The position numbers were made by a program, and so were the translations under genes. From Pseudomonas sp. SLFW (GTDB lineage Bacteria; Pseudomonadota; Gammaproteobacteria; Pseudomonadales; Pseudomonadaceae): a stretch of DNA of 38,088 bases. The stretch lies in the NCBI RefSeq assembly GCF_009905615.1, contig NZ_JAAAKW010000034.1, forward strand, positions 1-38,088, in the 5' to 3' direction. How positions within the stretch are numbered: position 1 is the stretch's first letter; each line of letters opens with the position of its first letter. The notes under the pieces were generated by a model. The model searched no databases. It had not been told where the DNA came from and was given only the letters and a program-made list of their open reading frames with translations. Positions 7,974 to 15,401 of the stretch are shown one piece after another.

Positions 7974-8183
7974 GGACGGCGCCGTCGTTCCCTTGCAAGA
8001 GTGTCGCGAGTGAAACCGCCTCAGGTTATCGTCCCTAAATAAGAAACAATGAGTCTCGGTTTAGCCTAATTGTTCCCGCGCTGTTCAGTCCGTACATTGA
8101 GTCCCAAGCCAGCCAATACGCAGCCAGACGCGTTGCACATGGCGACTCACGACTGACCATTTCGACATTGAAGGGAACACACC

Positions 8184-9218
8184 ATGTCCACTCGCTCACT
8201 GACCCCGTTCAAGAAAGCCCTCACCGCCGCCGCACTGGCCCTGTCCATCGGCAATGCCTTCGCCGCCGAGACGGCCGTTCCAGAACATCAGACGCAGGCG
8301 TTCCTCAACGCACTGGCTGCGGGTGGTGGCAAGCCGATCGAACAGTTGAGCCCAAAGGATGCCCGTGCGGTCCTGACCGGCGCGCAAAACTCGGTGAAGG
8401 TGGACATGTCGGGGATTCAGGTCAGCGAGAAGACCCTTCAGGCCAACGGCCAGAGCATCAAGCTGACCATCGTGCGTCCAGCGGGCCTCAAGGGTGAGCT
8501 GCCGGTGTTCATGTACTTCCACGGCGGGGGCTGGGTGCTGGGCGATTACCCGACCCATGCCCGTCTGATCCGCGATCTGGTGGTGGGCTCGGGTGCCGTG
8601 GCGGTCTACGTGGATTACACGCCGTCGCCGGAAGCGCATTATCCGACGGCAATCAACCAGGCCTACGCAGCGACCCAGTGGGTGGCGCAGCACGGCAAAG
8701 AGATCAACGTGGACAGCTCGCGCCTGGCCGTGGCCGGGAACAGCGTCGGCGGCAACATGGCGGCGGTGGTGGCCCTGAAAGCCAAGGAACAGGGCACACC
8801 GAAACTGCGCTTCCAATTGCTGCTGTGGCCGGTGACTGACGCCAACTTCGACACCGGGTCCTACCAGACCTACGCTGAGGGCCATTTCCTGACCAAGAAC
8901 ATGATGACCTGGTTCTGGGACAGCTACACCACGGACGCCAAGCAACGCGCCGAGATCTATGCCTCGCCGCTGCGTGCGACCACCGAGCAATTGAAAGGTC
9001 TGCCACCTGCGCTGGTGCAGACGGCCGGTCTGGATGTGTTGCGTGACGAAGGCGAAACCTACGCCCGCAAGCTGGACGCCGCCGGGGTGGACGTCACTGC
9101 CGTGCGCTACAACGGCATGGTCCACGACTATGGCCTGCTCAACCCGTTGAGCAACATCCCAGAGGTCAAGGCAGCGATGCGTCAGGCGGCCGGCGAGCTG
9201 AAAGCGCACCTGAACTGA
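8184..9218 (+). CDS. Exported alpha/beta-hydrolase, hormone-sensitive-lipase type esterase
   Basis: 344 aa, ATG at 8184 with AAGGG nine bases upstream. The N-terminus is a Sec signal peptide (ALTAAALALSIGNAFA|AET, cleavage near residue 28), so the enzyme should be periplasmic or secreted. The HSL-family oxyanion motif HGGGW is at 113-117. The nucleophile elbow reads GNSVGG at 185-190 (Ser187) instead of the usual GDSAGG. The acid residue is likely Asp in LDVLRDEG and the base His in MVHDYG near the C-terminus. The function is hydrolysis of short-chain acyl esters; the natural substrate is unknown. It stands alone, with a 546-base gap before it and an MFS gene 165 bases after it. A role in freeing aromatic acids from esters for the upstream pathway is speculative. 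Confidence 0.85.
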   Translation: MSTRSLTPFKKALTAAALALSIGNAFAAETAVPEHQTQAFLNALAAGGGKPIEQLSPKDARAVLTGAQNSVKVDMSGIQVSEKTLQANGQSIKLTIVRPAGLKGELPVFMYFHGGGWVLGDYPTHARLIRDLVVGSGAVAVYVDYTPSPEAHYPTAINQAYAATQWVAQHGKEINVDSSRLAVAGNSVGGNMAAVVALKAKEQGTPKLRFQLLLWPVTDANFDTGSYQTYAEGHFLTKNMMTWFWDSYTTDAKQRAEIYASPLRATTEQLKGLPPALVQTAGLDVLRDEGETYARKLDAAGVDVTAVRYNGMVHDYGLLNPLSNIPEVKAAMRQAAGELKAHLN

Positions 9219-9383
9219 GGATCGCCCGCCGCAACGGCAGAGGGTCAGGTGTCACATCGGCAACTGACCCGACGCTGTCGCGGCCGCACCGAACCCCGAA
9301 CTCATGAACAACCGCACGCCCGTACTAGGCCTTAACCCTTTTCCGACCTTAACGTCATCACTGACCCCATCAAGGCCACTGAC

Positions 9384-10613
9384 ATGAGCCATTCCCTGAA
9401 CACCTGGGGCCGCCAGCGCAGTTTCTGGGTCGCCGCCGCCGTGGTCGTCCATACCCTCTGGACCAGCGCCGCCCCGGCCATGATGTACCCGCTTTACGCT
9501 CACCAATGGCAACTGACGCCCACGGTCACCACACTGATTTTCGCCGTGTTTCCCGTGTTCGTCGTCGCCACCCTGATTGCCCTCGGCGATCTCTCCGATT
9601 ACATCGGCCGTCGCGCCGCCATGTTGCTGGGGCTGACCGCCTCGCTGATCGGCGTGCTGTTGTTTGCCGTCGCGCCCAACGTGATCTGGCTGTTGATCGG
9701 CCGTGCTTTCATGGGCATCGGGGTCGGCCTGTCCGCCGGGCCTTCAGCCGCAGCGGTGGTGGAATTCAGCGCACCCGGTAAGGCGAAATTGGCCGGTGCG
9801 ATCACCACCGCGGCCCAGGCGTTCGGTCTGGCAGCGGCCTTGATCCTCGGCGGCGGGCTGATCCAATACGCGCCCTTCCCCACCCGCCTGAGTTTCTGGG
9901 TGTTGGTAATCGTGCTGCTGGCGACGCTGTACGGCGTCTGGCACTTGCCCCGGCACACCAAGGCAGAAAGCCGCCAACGCTGGACCTTGAAGCTGCCCCG
10001 GATTCATCCCCCGCTGCGCCGCACCTTTTTGGTGTCGGTGAGCGCCGTGCTGAGTGCGTACTCAGTGGGCGCAACGATGCTGTCGCTGGGTTCGCAGATC
10101 GCCCACGACCTGATCGGCTCCAATAACGCGCTGGTCAACGGCGGCGCGATATCGCTGTTTGCCATCGTGCTGGGCTTCACCGGTATCGTCGCCAAGCGGT
10201 TCACCTCGAAGCTGTCGATCATTGCGGGCGCGGGCTTTTCGATGGTCAGCCTGTTACTGCTGATGCTGGCGACGGCCACTCACGCGCTGCCGGTTTTCCT
10301 GCTGTCCAGCGCCGCCAGTGGCGCCGGTTACAGCCTGCTGTTCATGGGCGGGCTGAACCTGATCAATGCTCACGCGCCGATCCATCACCGGGCCGGTACA
10401 TTGTCTGCGCTGTTTCTGGTGGCGTACCTGATGCAAGGGGTGGTTGCGATGCTGCTCGGTCGAGCCGCGACCGCGTGGGGCCTGGACCTGGCGATTGACG
10501 TCGGCTCAGTGGCGCTGGCCGGGCTGAGCCTGGGGGCGATGCTGCTGGCGATCTATGTCCCACAACCGCAGGACACACTGAAGAAACCACTCGATCAGGC
10601 CCCCGCCCCCTGA
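9384..10613 (+). CDS. Major facilitator superfamily transporter
   Basis: 409 aa with about twelve hydrophobic segments. The MFS loop 2-3 motif is recognisable as GDLSDYIGRRAAMLLG (about residues 69-84), and a central cytoplasmic loop (RHTKAESRQRWTLKLPRIHPP) separates the halves. AFMGIGVGLSAGPSAAAVVEF resembles motif B/C regions of drug- or metabolite-efflux members. ATG at 9384 has only a weak AAGG about nine bases upstream. The start overlaps the stop of a 27-codon ORF at 9304-9387, which may be chance. It is 27 bases ahead of the YoaK-like gene and probably co-transcribed with it. The substrate cannot be told from sequence. Confidence 0.85.
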   Translation: MSHSLNTWGRQRSFWVAAAVVVHTLWTSAAPAMMYPLYAHQWQLTPTVTTLIFAVFPVFVVATLIALGDLSDYIGRRAAMLLGLTASLIGVLLFAVAPNVIWLLIGRAFMGIGVGLSAGPSAAAVVEFSAPGKAKLAGAITTAAQAFGLAAALILGGGLIQYAPFPTRLSFWVLVIVLLATLYGVWHLPRHTKAESRQRWTLKLPRIHPPLRRTFLVSVSAVLSAYSVGATMLSLGSQIAHDLIGSNNALVNGGAISLFAIVLGFTGIVAKRFTSKLSIIAGAGFSMVSLLLLMLATATHALPVFLLSSAASGAGYSLLFMGGLNLINAHAPIHHRAGTLSALFLVAYLMQGVVAMLLGRAATAWGLDLAIDVGSVALAGLSLGAMLLAIYVPQPQDTLKKPLDQAPAP

Positions 10614-10640
10614 ACCGATGACCCGACAAGGAGCTTTTCC

Positions 10641-11327
10641 ATGCCCACCCTCCACCGCTCCATGGCCCCGGCGCTCAGCTTTAACGGCGGTTTCGTCGAC
10701 ACCGTCGGCTTTCTCGCATTGCAGGGCCTGTTCACCGCGCATGTCACCGGCAACTTCGTGACCCTCGGCGTGAGCATCGTTCACGGCACGTCGGGGGCGC
10801 TGGCCAAACTGCTGGCGTTGCCCGTGTTCGCGCTGGTGGTGGGCCTGACCCACCTCGCGGCGGTCTCGATCCACCGTCGCGGGCTGACGCCGTTGCGTCC
10901 CTTGCTCATCCTGCACACCCTGATGCTGGCGCTGTTCGGCGTGCTTGCCATTGGCCTGGGGCCGTTCCACGACGGCGACAGCAGCGCTGCGCTGATCACC
11001 GGCATGGTCGGCGTGGCGGCCATGGCGATCCAGAACGCCATCTCCCGCCAGCACCTCAACGGCGCTCCGCCCACCACGCTGATGACCGGCAACGTTACAC
11101 AGGGTGCCATCGACGTGTTCGCCTTGATCGGCTTGCGTGACGAAACACAGCGGGCCGCGATCAAGCAGCGCTTGAAGCCGATTGGCTGGAATCTGCTGGG
11201 GTTCACGCTGGGCTGCATTGGCGCGGCGTTGCTGTACCTTGCCGTGGGGCTGTGGTGTCTGGGACTGCCGATTCTGGTGGCGATCTGGACCTGCGTACGG
11301 ACCTTCGGCAGCAGCGATTCTGTGTGA
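10641..11327 (+). CDS. YoaK/DUF1275 family membrane protein
   Basis: 228 aa, ATG at 10641 after AAGGAG. It has the signature of DUF1275 (YoaK) proteins: an early GGFVDTVGFLAL, TAHVTGNFVTLG at about 32-43, a mid-protein AMAIQNAISRQ and a second TGNVTQG. The hydrophobicity pattern suggests about six membrane helices. The molecular function of the family is unknown. It probably shares a transcript with the MFS gene and ends 51 bases from the convergent diguanylate cyclase, with a strong hairpin between. Confidence 0.85.
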   Translation: MPTLHRSMAPALSFNGGFVDTVGFLALQGLFTAHVTGNFVTLGVSIVHGTSGALAKLLALPVFALVVGLTHLAAVSIHRRGLTPLRPLLILHTLMLALFGVLAIGLGPFHDGDSSAALITGMVGVAAMAIQNAISRQHLNGAPPTTLMTGNVTQGAIDVFALIGLRDETQRAAIKQRLKPIGWNLLGFTLGCIGAALLYLAVGLWCLGLPILVAIWTCVRTFGSSDSV

Positions 11328-11341
11328 CGGAACGCCGGATT

Positions 11342-11370
11342 GCCCCGGTGACCGAGAACGTCGCCGGGGC
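11342..11370. terminator. Hairpin between convergent genes
   Basis: GCCCCGGTGAC pairs with GTCGCCGGGGC (11 bp with one T-G wobble, 7-base loop). It lies between the stops of the YoaK-like gene and the diguanylate cyclase. No T-tract is seen on either side, so termination may need Rho. Confidence 0.45.
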
Positions 11371-11378
11371 GAATCGCG

Positions 11379-13100
11379 TCAGTCCCCGCCCAACACCTCG
11401 AACGAATACCGGTTGCGCCCCGCACTTTTGGCCCGGTACATCGCGTGGTCGGCGTGTTGAATCAATGTCCCGATGTCGTCGCCATCCCGTGGGAACAGGC
11501 TGACGCCCATGCTGGCGTGGATTTTCACCCGATGCCCCTCGATAAACAGCGGCAACTGGAAGCACTGGTGCAGTTTTTCCAGCAGCCCGATGATTTTCTG
11601 CGGGTCCTTGAGGTCGCTGAAACACATCACGAATTCATCACCGCCCAGACGCGCGACACAGTCCGCCCCCTCGCTGGATGAGGTCAGCAGTTTGGCCACG
11701 GCCTGCAACACCAGATCGCCAAAGCGGTGGCCGTGCTCGTCGTTGATTTCCTTGAAGTGGTCCAGATCGACGAACACCAGCGCCATTTTCCGGTCGTTCA
11801 CCCGCGCCGCGACCAACGCCTGCTCCAGTTGCTCGAAACACATGCGCCGATTCGGCAGTTCAGTCAGGGGGTCATGCCGGGCCAGATGTTCGAACGCCGC
11901 GCGGCTGCTGGTCAGGTCACCAAGCTGGGTGAGGATTTCCTGTTTCATCGCGTGAAAACGGTGAGCCAACACGCCCAATTCGTCCGCCCGTGGCGGCAGT
12001 TCGCTGATCTTGCGCTCCCGGGAAAACAACTCCACGGCATCGGTCATGCTGCGCAGCGGCCGGATCAAAGCCCGGGACGCAATCACCGCCGCCAACAGCG
12101 CCAGCACGCTGAACAGCAGCGCAATCTGCAGGATGCTGGTGCCCGCCCGCGAGGTCTGTGCCAGCACGTGGCTCTGCGGCTGACCCAGCCCCAGCACCAC
12201 AAAGGGGGCCGAGGCGGCATTGTCGGACAGCTTGACGAAGGCGGCGACCAGCTTGTCGCGCCGATCACCTTCCACGCTGCGACCGATCAACGCCGTCGGC
12301 CCGGTGTCAGCCAACAGACGGGACACTTCGGGAAACTCATCCTGCAAAAACAGACGACGCCCCTGATCGAAACCGAACGTGCGTCGATGGTCGGGATGCA
12401 CCAGCAGATCGCCCCAACGGTTGCTCAGGTACACCTGGTATTCCTTCGGCAGATCGCCCTGCAACTGTGTGAACAACTGATCCAGATCGACGTTGATCAC
12501 CAGCAGCGCAAACACCTTGCCGTCGGCGTTTGCCACCGGTGTCGACACATGCAACGTCGGCTTGCCGAGGCCCGAATGAGCGCCCTGCTCGTGGTTGATG
12601 ACGATGGGGGAAATCCGCACCTCGCCCACCGGCATGTGCAGCGCCTCGAAAACGTAGCCGTAATGCCCCTTCTCTTGCAGGTCCGCGCCCTCGACCCTGA
12701 CGATATTCGACCCGTCGCGGTCCTGCCGCACTATCTCAAGCCCGTGGTCAGTGGTGCTGATCAGACGAATCTGCATGTAGTCGGGGTGGGCCAGCAGCAT
12801 CGCTCGGAACGACTCGGCCAGGTTGTCCTGCACGGTCGTGCGCAGTGCCGGGTCTTGGATCGCGTCCAGGTCATGAACCTGCGGGCCATTGGTCAACACC
12901 TGGGCGTCCAGCGAAATGTTACGCAGGCTGGCGTGCAAGTTGCGCCCCAGCACTTGTACCGAGGTCAGCAAGTCGCGCTCGGCCGCCTGCAGCAGCAGGT
13001 CCCGGCTGCTGTGGTAAATGTAATAACCCGCCAGCCCTGTCGGCAGCATGCCGAACAGCGCCATTAAACAACCCAGCTTGAACGCTATGCCGAACCTCAT
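11379..13100 (-). CDS. Membrane diguanylate cyclase (Cache-HAMP-GGDEF)
   Basis: 573 aa from ATG at 13100; GGGGGA lies just upstream and the in-frame codons further out are unlikely. Layout: TM1 at about 8-30, a large periplasmic Cache-type sensor region (about 35-320; YMQIRLIS, GHYGYVFEALHMPVGEVRISPIV, VSTPVANADGKVFALLVINVDL), TM2, a HAMP-like linker (ALIRPLRSMTDAVELFSR), then a GGDEF domain with HDPLTELPNRRMCFEQL and the active site GGDEF at 486-490. It should make cyclic-di-GMP. The RxxD inhibitory site is absent (EGAD in its place), so product inhibition through that site is not expected. Its start overlaps the stop of the PotD-like gene by four bases, so the binding protein probably presents a ligand to this sensor. 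There is no EAL domain. Confidence 0.9.
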   Translation of the reverse strand: MRFGIAFKLGCLMALFGMLPTGLAGYYIYHSSRDLLLQAAERDLLTSVQVLGRNLHASLRNISLDAQVLTNGPQVHDLDAIQDPALRTTVQDNLAESFRAMLLAHPDYMQIRLISTTDHGLEIVRQDRDGSNIVRVEGADLQEKGHYGYVFEALHMPVGEVRISPIVINHEQGAHSGLGKPTLHVSTPVANADGKVFALLVINVDLDQLFTQLQGDLPKEYQVYLSNRWGDLLVHPDHRRTFGFDQGRRLFLQDEFPEVSRLLADTGPTALIGRSVEGDRRDKLVAAFVKLSDNAASAPFVVLGLGQPQSHVLAQTSRAGTSILQIALLFSVLALLAAVIASRALIRPLRSMTDAVELFSRERKISELPPRADELGVLAHRFHAMKQEILTQLGDLTSSRAAFEHLARHDPLTELPNRRMCFEQLEQALVAARVNDRKMALVFVDLDHFKEINDEHGHRFGDLVLQAVAKLLTSSSEGADCVARLGGDEFVMCFSDLKDPQKIIGLLEKLHQCFQLPLFIEGHRVKIHASMGVSLFPRDGDDIGTLIQHADHAMYRAKSAGRNRYSFEVLGGD

Positions 13101-14137
13101 CGCGATTCCCCCAATGGCGGCCGTTCGCCGGACACGATGCGTTGCCATAACGCCGCTCGCCGCTGGTCGTCCTCTACCGGGCGCAGCCAGATGAGACGGT
13201 TCGACGGGCTGGCGTCCCTGGGTTCCTGCAAGGTATTGGAAAGGTCCTGACGCTCGGTGATGACGCGGCTGACCTCAGGTTGGAGCATGTAATTGATCCA
13301 CGCCGCCGCCAGTACCGGGTCCCGCGCCCCGCTGCTGATGGCCCAGCAATCGAGCCACGCCAGCGCGCCCTCGCGGGGCACGACGTAGCCAACATCGGCG
13401 CCGTCGTCGCGCAGCTGTTTGAGCTGCTGACGACCGTAATTGGCAAATATCAATGCCACGGAATGGCTGCGGAACAACTCGGCAGCCTCTTCCGGCAAGG
13501 CATAGAACGTCAGCACATTGCGGCGCAAGGCGATCAGTTTGTCGGTGACCCGCGGAAAATCTTCCGGTGAAATCTGAAAAGGGTCACCGCCCAAGGCCAG
13601 GCTCGCGATGGAGAAATTGTGATTACTGGTGTTGAACGCCAGCACTCGCCCCTGAAATCGCGGGTCCCACATGCTGGTGATCGAGTCCGGCGGCTGGCTG
13701 AATTGCTTGCGGTCGTAAATCAGCCCCATGTCAGACCACAGGTAGGGGATGGCGTACGTCTGGCCCTTCACGATGATGTCGGGCAGCCGGGAATAATCTC
13801 GAAAACGCGGCAACTGACGCGCTGTGTTGGCGATCCGTTCCGGGTGCACGGGCTGCAGCAGGCCCAGATTCGCGTAGTTATGAATCTCGGCCGTGTTGGC
13901 CGCGATGACGTCAAAATCGCCGCCGTGGTTTTCCGCCAATTTGCTGCGCAGCACCTCGTCGCTGCCCACCAGCGTGACCTCGACCTTCACTTTGAAGCGC
14001 TTCTCGAACACGCTCACCAGATCGCTGTCGGCATAACCCGGCCAGGCCAGAACGCGCAGCGTTTGCTCGGCGCCGTTGGCGTGCAAGGACGCGAACAGGC
14101 AGCAGCACATCAACCACAAAGGGCGCAGGAATTTCAT
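13097..14137 (-). CDS. Periplasmic PotD-like (polyamine-type) solute-binding protein
   Basis: 346 aa, ATG at 14137. A signal peptide ends near residue 22-23 (CLFASLHANGA|EQ). The mature sequence resembles extracellular solute-binding proteins of the spermidine/putrescine class: TLRVLAWPGYADSDLVSVFEKRF, LAENHGGDFDVIAANTAEIHNYANLGLLQPV, IPYLWSDMGLIYDRK, PEEAAELFRSHSVALIFANYG and AWLDCWAISSGA. No ABC permease or ATPase gene is near. The gene instead overlaps a membrane diguanylate cyclase by four bases. The arrangement recalls NspS-MbaA of Vibrio cholerae, where a PotD-like protein controls a c-di-GMP enzyme in response to polyamines. A signalling role is therefore more likely than transport (inference); the ligand is unknown. 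Confidence 0.83.
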   Translation of the reverse strand: MKFLRPLWLMCCCLFASLHANGAEQTLRVLAWPGYADSDLVSVFEKRFKVKVEVTLVGSDEVLRSKLAENHGGDFDVIAANTAEIHNYANLGLLQPVHPERIANTARQLPRFRDYSRLPDIIVKGQTYAIPYLWSDMGLIYDRKQFSQPPDSITSMWDPRFQGRVLAFNTSNHNFSIASLALGGDPFQISPEDFPRVTDKLIALRRNVLTFYALPEEAAELFRSHSVALIFANYGRQQLKQLRDDGADVGYVVPREGALAWLDCWAISSGARDPVLAAAWINYMLQPEVSRVITERQDLSNTLQEPRDASPSNRLIWLRPVEDDQRRAALWQRIVSGERPPLGESR

Positions 14138-14160
14138 GGACGATGCCCGGAAGCGGTGAT

Positions 14161-14191
14161 AACGGCACTATACATATGGCAATGTGCCGTT
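14161..14191. promoter_or_regulatory. Inverted repeat overlapping a possible -10 box upstream of the PotD-like gene
   Basis: Perfect 8-bp arms AACGGCAC (14161-14168) and GTGCCGTT (14184-14191) with a 15-base spacer. On the minus strand the spacer region contains TATAGT (14172-14167), a fair -10 box for the PotD-like/cyclase operon. It could be an operator or a leader hairpin. Confidence 0.4.
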
Positions 14192-14202
14192 GCTTGGCAA
14201 CC

Positions 14203-14216
14203 TGTTTGCGCAAACA
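14203..14216. promoter_or_regulatory. 14-bp perfect palindrome, candidate operator
   Basis: TGTTTGCGCAAACA is a perfect palindrome with a central CG, the shape of LacI/GalR-type operators. It sits between the divergent PotD-like and glyoxalase genes. The binding protein is unknown. Confidence 0.4.
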
Positions 14217-14303
14217 CCGCTGTCTGTCGGAAAGTCGACGCTGGCCTGGCGCACCGATTGGGCTAGACTCGCCCCTCTTCAACCTTCAAGGAAGCAGGGT
14301 GTC

Positions 14304-14669
14304 ATGCAGATTTCAGGGGCCATTCCGCTGTTGCGGATCTTTTCCGAAGAACAGGCCAAGGCGTTCTACGTCGACTTTCTCGGCTTTCAGATTGAATGGG
14401 AGCATCGCTTTGAAGACGACCTCCCGCTGTATGCCCAAGCCCGCCGAGGCGATCTGGTGATTCACCTGACCGGCCACCATGGCGACGCCACGCCGGGGTC
14501 GACGGTCTTTGTGCCGGTGAACGACATCCACAGCCTTCACGCCGAACTCAACGCCAAACGCTACAAACACGCCCGACCGGGCATTCAGGACCAAGGCTGG
14601 GGCAAAGTGATGGAAATCGCCGACCCGTTTGGCAATCGGCTGCGATTTTGCGAGTTGAGCGAAGACTGA
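14304..14669 (+). CDS. Glyoxalase/bleomycin-resistance superfamily protein
   Basis: 121 aa, ATG at 14304 (MQISGAIPLLRIF). It is a single vicinal-oxygen-chelate module pair: FYVDFLGFQIEWEHRF at about 19-34, GDLVIHLTGHHGDATPG at 48-64, VNDIHSLHAELNA, and the closing WGKVMEIADPFGNRLRFCE. The D-P-x-G-N-x-L-x-F ending is characteristic. Length matches stand-alone bleomycin-binding-type members. These proteins bind or modify small molecules; no specific substrate can be given. An upstream in-frame ATG (14184) exists but would add a stretch unlike the family. Confidence 0.85.
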   Translation: MQISGAIPLLRIFSEEQAKAFYVDFLGFQIEWEHRFEDDLPLYAQARRGDLVIHLTGHHGDATPGSTVFVPVNDIHSLHAELNAKRYKHARPGIQDQGWGKVMEIADPFGNRLRFCELSED

Positions 14670-14697
14670 CGCCTTCCACCGTCGCAGCCCGGTCGCT

Positions 14698-15216
14698 TCA
14701 GGCCGGGCGCATCGACCGATACACCAGGCTCGGCGCCTGCCCCGGGACGTCGTCGAGGGTATCGATGCGCTGCATGCCAACCTTCTCCAGCACGCGGATC
14801 GACGCATGGTGCAGGGGTCTGACCACCGCGTAGACCTCGGGCACTCGTAGCTCAACGAACCCAAATGCCAGCGCCGCCTGACTGAGTTCGGTGGCGAACC
14901 CCTTCCCCCAGGCCTTGGGGCCGAAGCGGTAGCCCAGATTCAACCGCAGAACGTCGCCATAGCGACGGGCATCGAGGCCGCCGAAGCCGATCACTTCATC
15001 AGGAAACTCACACGTGCAGATCGCCCATTGCCCGTAGCCCTTTTCCTCCCAGTGAGCCAACCAACCGTCGAGCAGGGATTGCGCCTGATCAAGCTGGGTC
15101 AGAGGTCCGAAAGGGTTGAACTGGTGAGTCGCCGGGTCGCCGTAGATGGCGAACAGGCTGGCGAGGTCGTCGCGGGTGGGCGGTCTGAGGATCAAGCGTT
15201 CGGTGGTTCGTTGCAT
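14698..15216 (-). CDS. GNAT acetyltransferase, RimJ/RimL type
   Basis: 172 aa from ATG at 15216 (MQRTTERLILRPPTRDD), with AAAGG upstream; the further upstream ATG at 15258 is less likely. It has the standard RimJ/RimL opening (TERLILRP) and the acetyl-CoA binding loop in GPKAWGKGFATEL, corresponding to the R/Q-x-x-G-x-G/A motif. LHHASIRVLEKVGMQR is the usual late helix. It should N-acetylate an amine; the target is unknown. It converges on the glyoxalase gene, 28 bases away. Confidence 0.85.
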   Translation of the reverse strand: MQRTTERLILRPPTRDDLASLFAIYGDPATHQFNPFGPLTQLDQAQSLLDGWLAHWEEKGYGQWAICTCEFPDEVIGFGGLDARRYGDVLRLNLGYRFGPKAWGKGFATELSQAALAFGFVELRVPEVYAVVRPLHHASIRVLEKVGMQRIDTLDDVPGQAPSLVYRSMRPA

Positions 15217-15310
15217 CGATGGGGCCTTTCTTGTTTTCAGTCGGTTGAACGCGCGCATCCCTGCTGTGGGGCGGGTGCATTCTGGATGGCATTCCGATGA
15301 TAGGCCGGTG

Positions 15311-15368
15311 CAGGCGACACATCCCTGTCGCCTGAACGATTTTTCGCGAATGAATTCGCTCCTACAGG
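15311..15368. repeat. REP element with associated hairpin
   Basis: A perfect 9-bp hairpin CAGGCGACA/TGTCGCCTG (15311-15334) is followed by a REP core (TTCGCGAATGAATTCGCTCC, 15343 on) ending in TACAGG. The same REP core occurs at 21028, 25584 and 37835. It lies between the GNAT gene and the 3' end of uvrB. Confidence 0.8.
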
Positions 15369-15401
15369 TGATCGCCGTTTAGCCAATAGCCATGCGGTGA
15401 A

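Larger units (their letters stand above)
7638..8183. other. 546-base gap between catabolic operon and esterase gene
   Basis: Holds the hairpin at 7649-7670, a second small hairpin TTTCACC/GGTGAAA (7728-7746), a possible 44-codon ORF at 7839-7973 and a spaced inverted repeat AACAAT (8045-8050) / ATTGTT (8069-8074) that could be an operator for the esterase gene. No RNA gene or mobile element was recognised. Confidence 0.5.

Noticed and set aside
9304..9387. 27-codon ORF overlapping the MFS start (ATGA)
   Set aside because: No ribosome-binding site and no recognisable leader features; the overlap can arise by chance.
14177..14195. Sigma-54-like TGGCA ... TTGC upstream of the glyoxalase gene
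   Set aside because: The spacing between GG and GC is two bases too long for a sigma-54 promoter.
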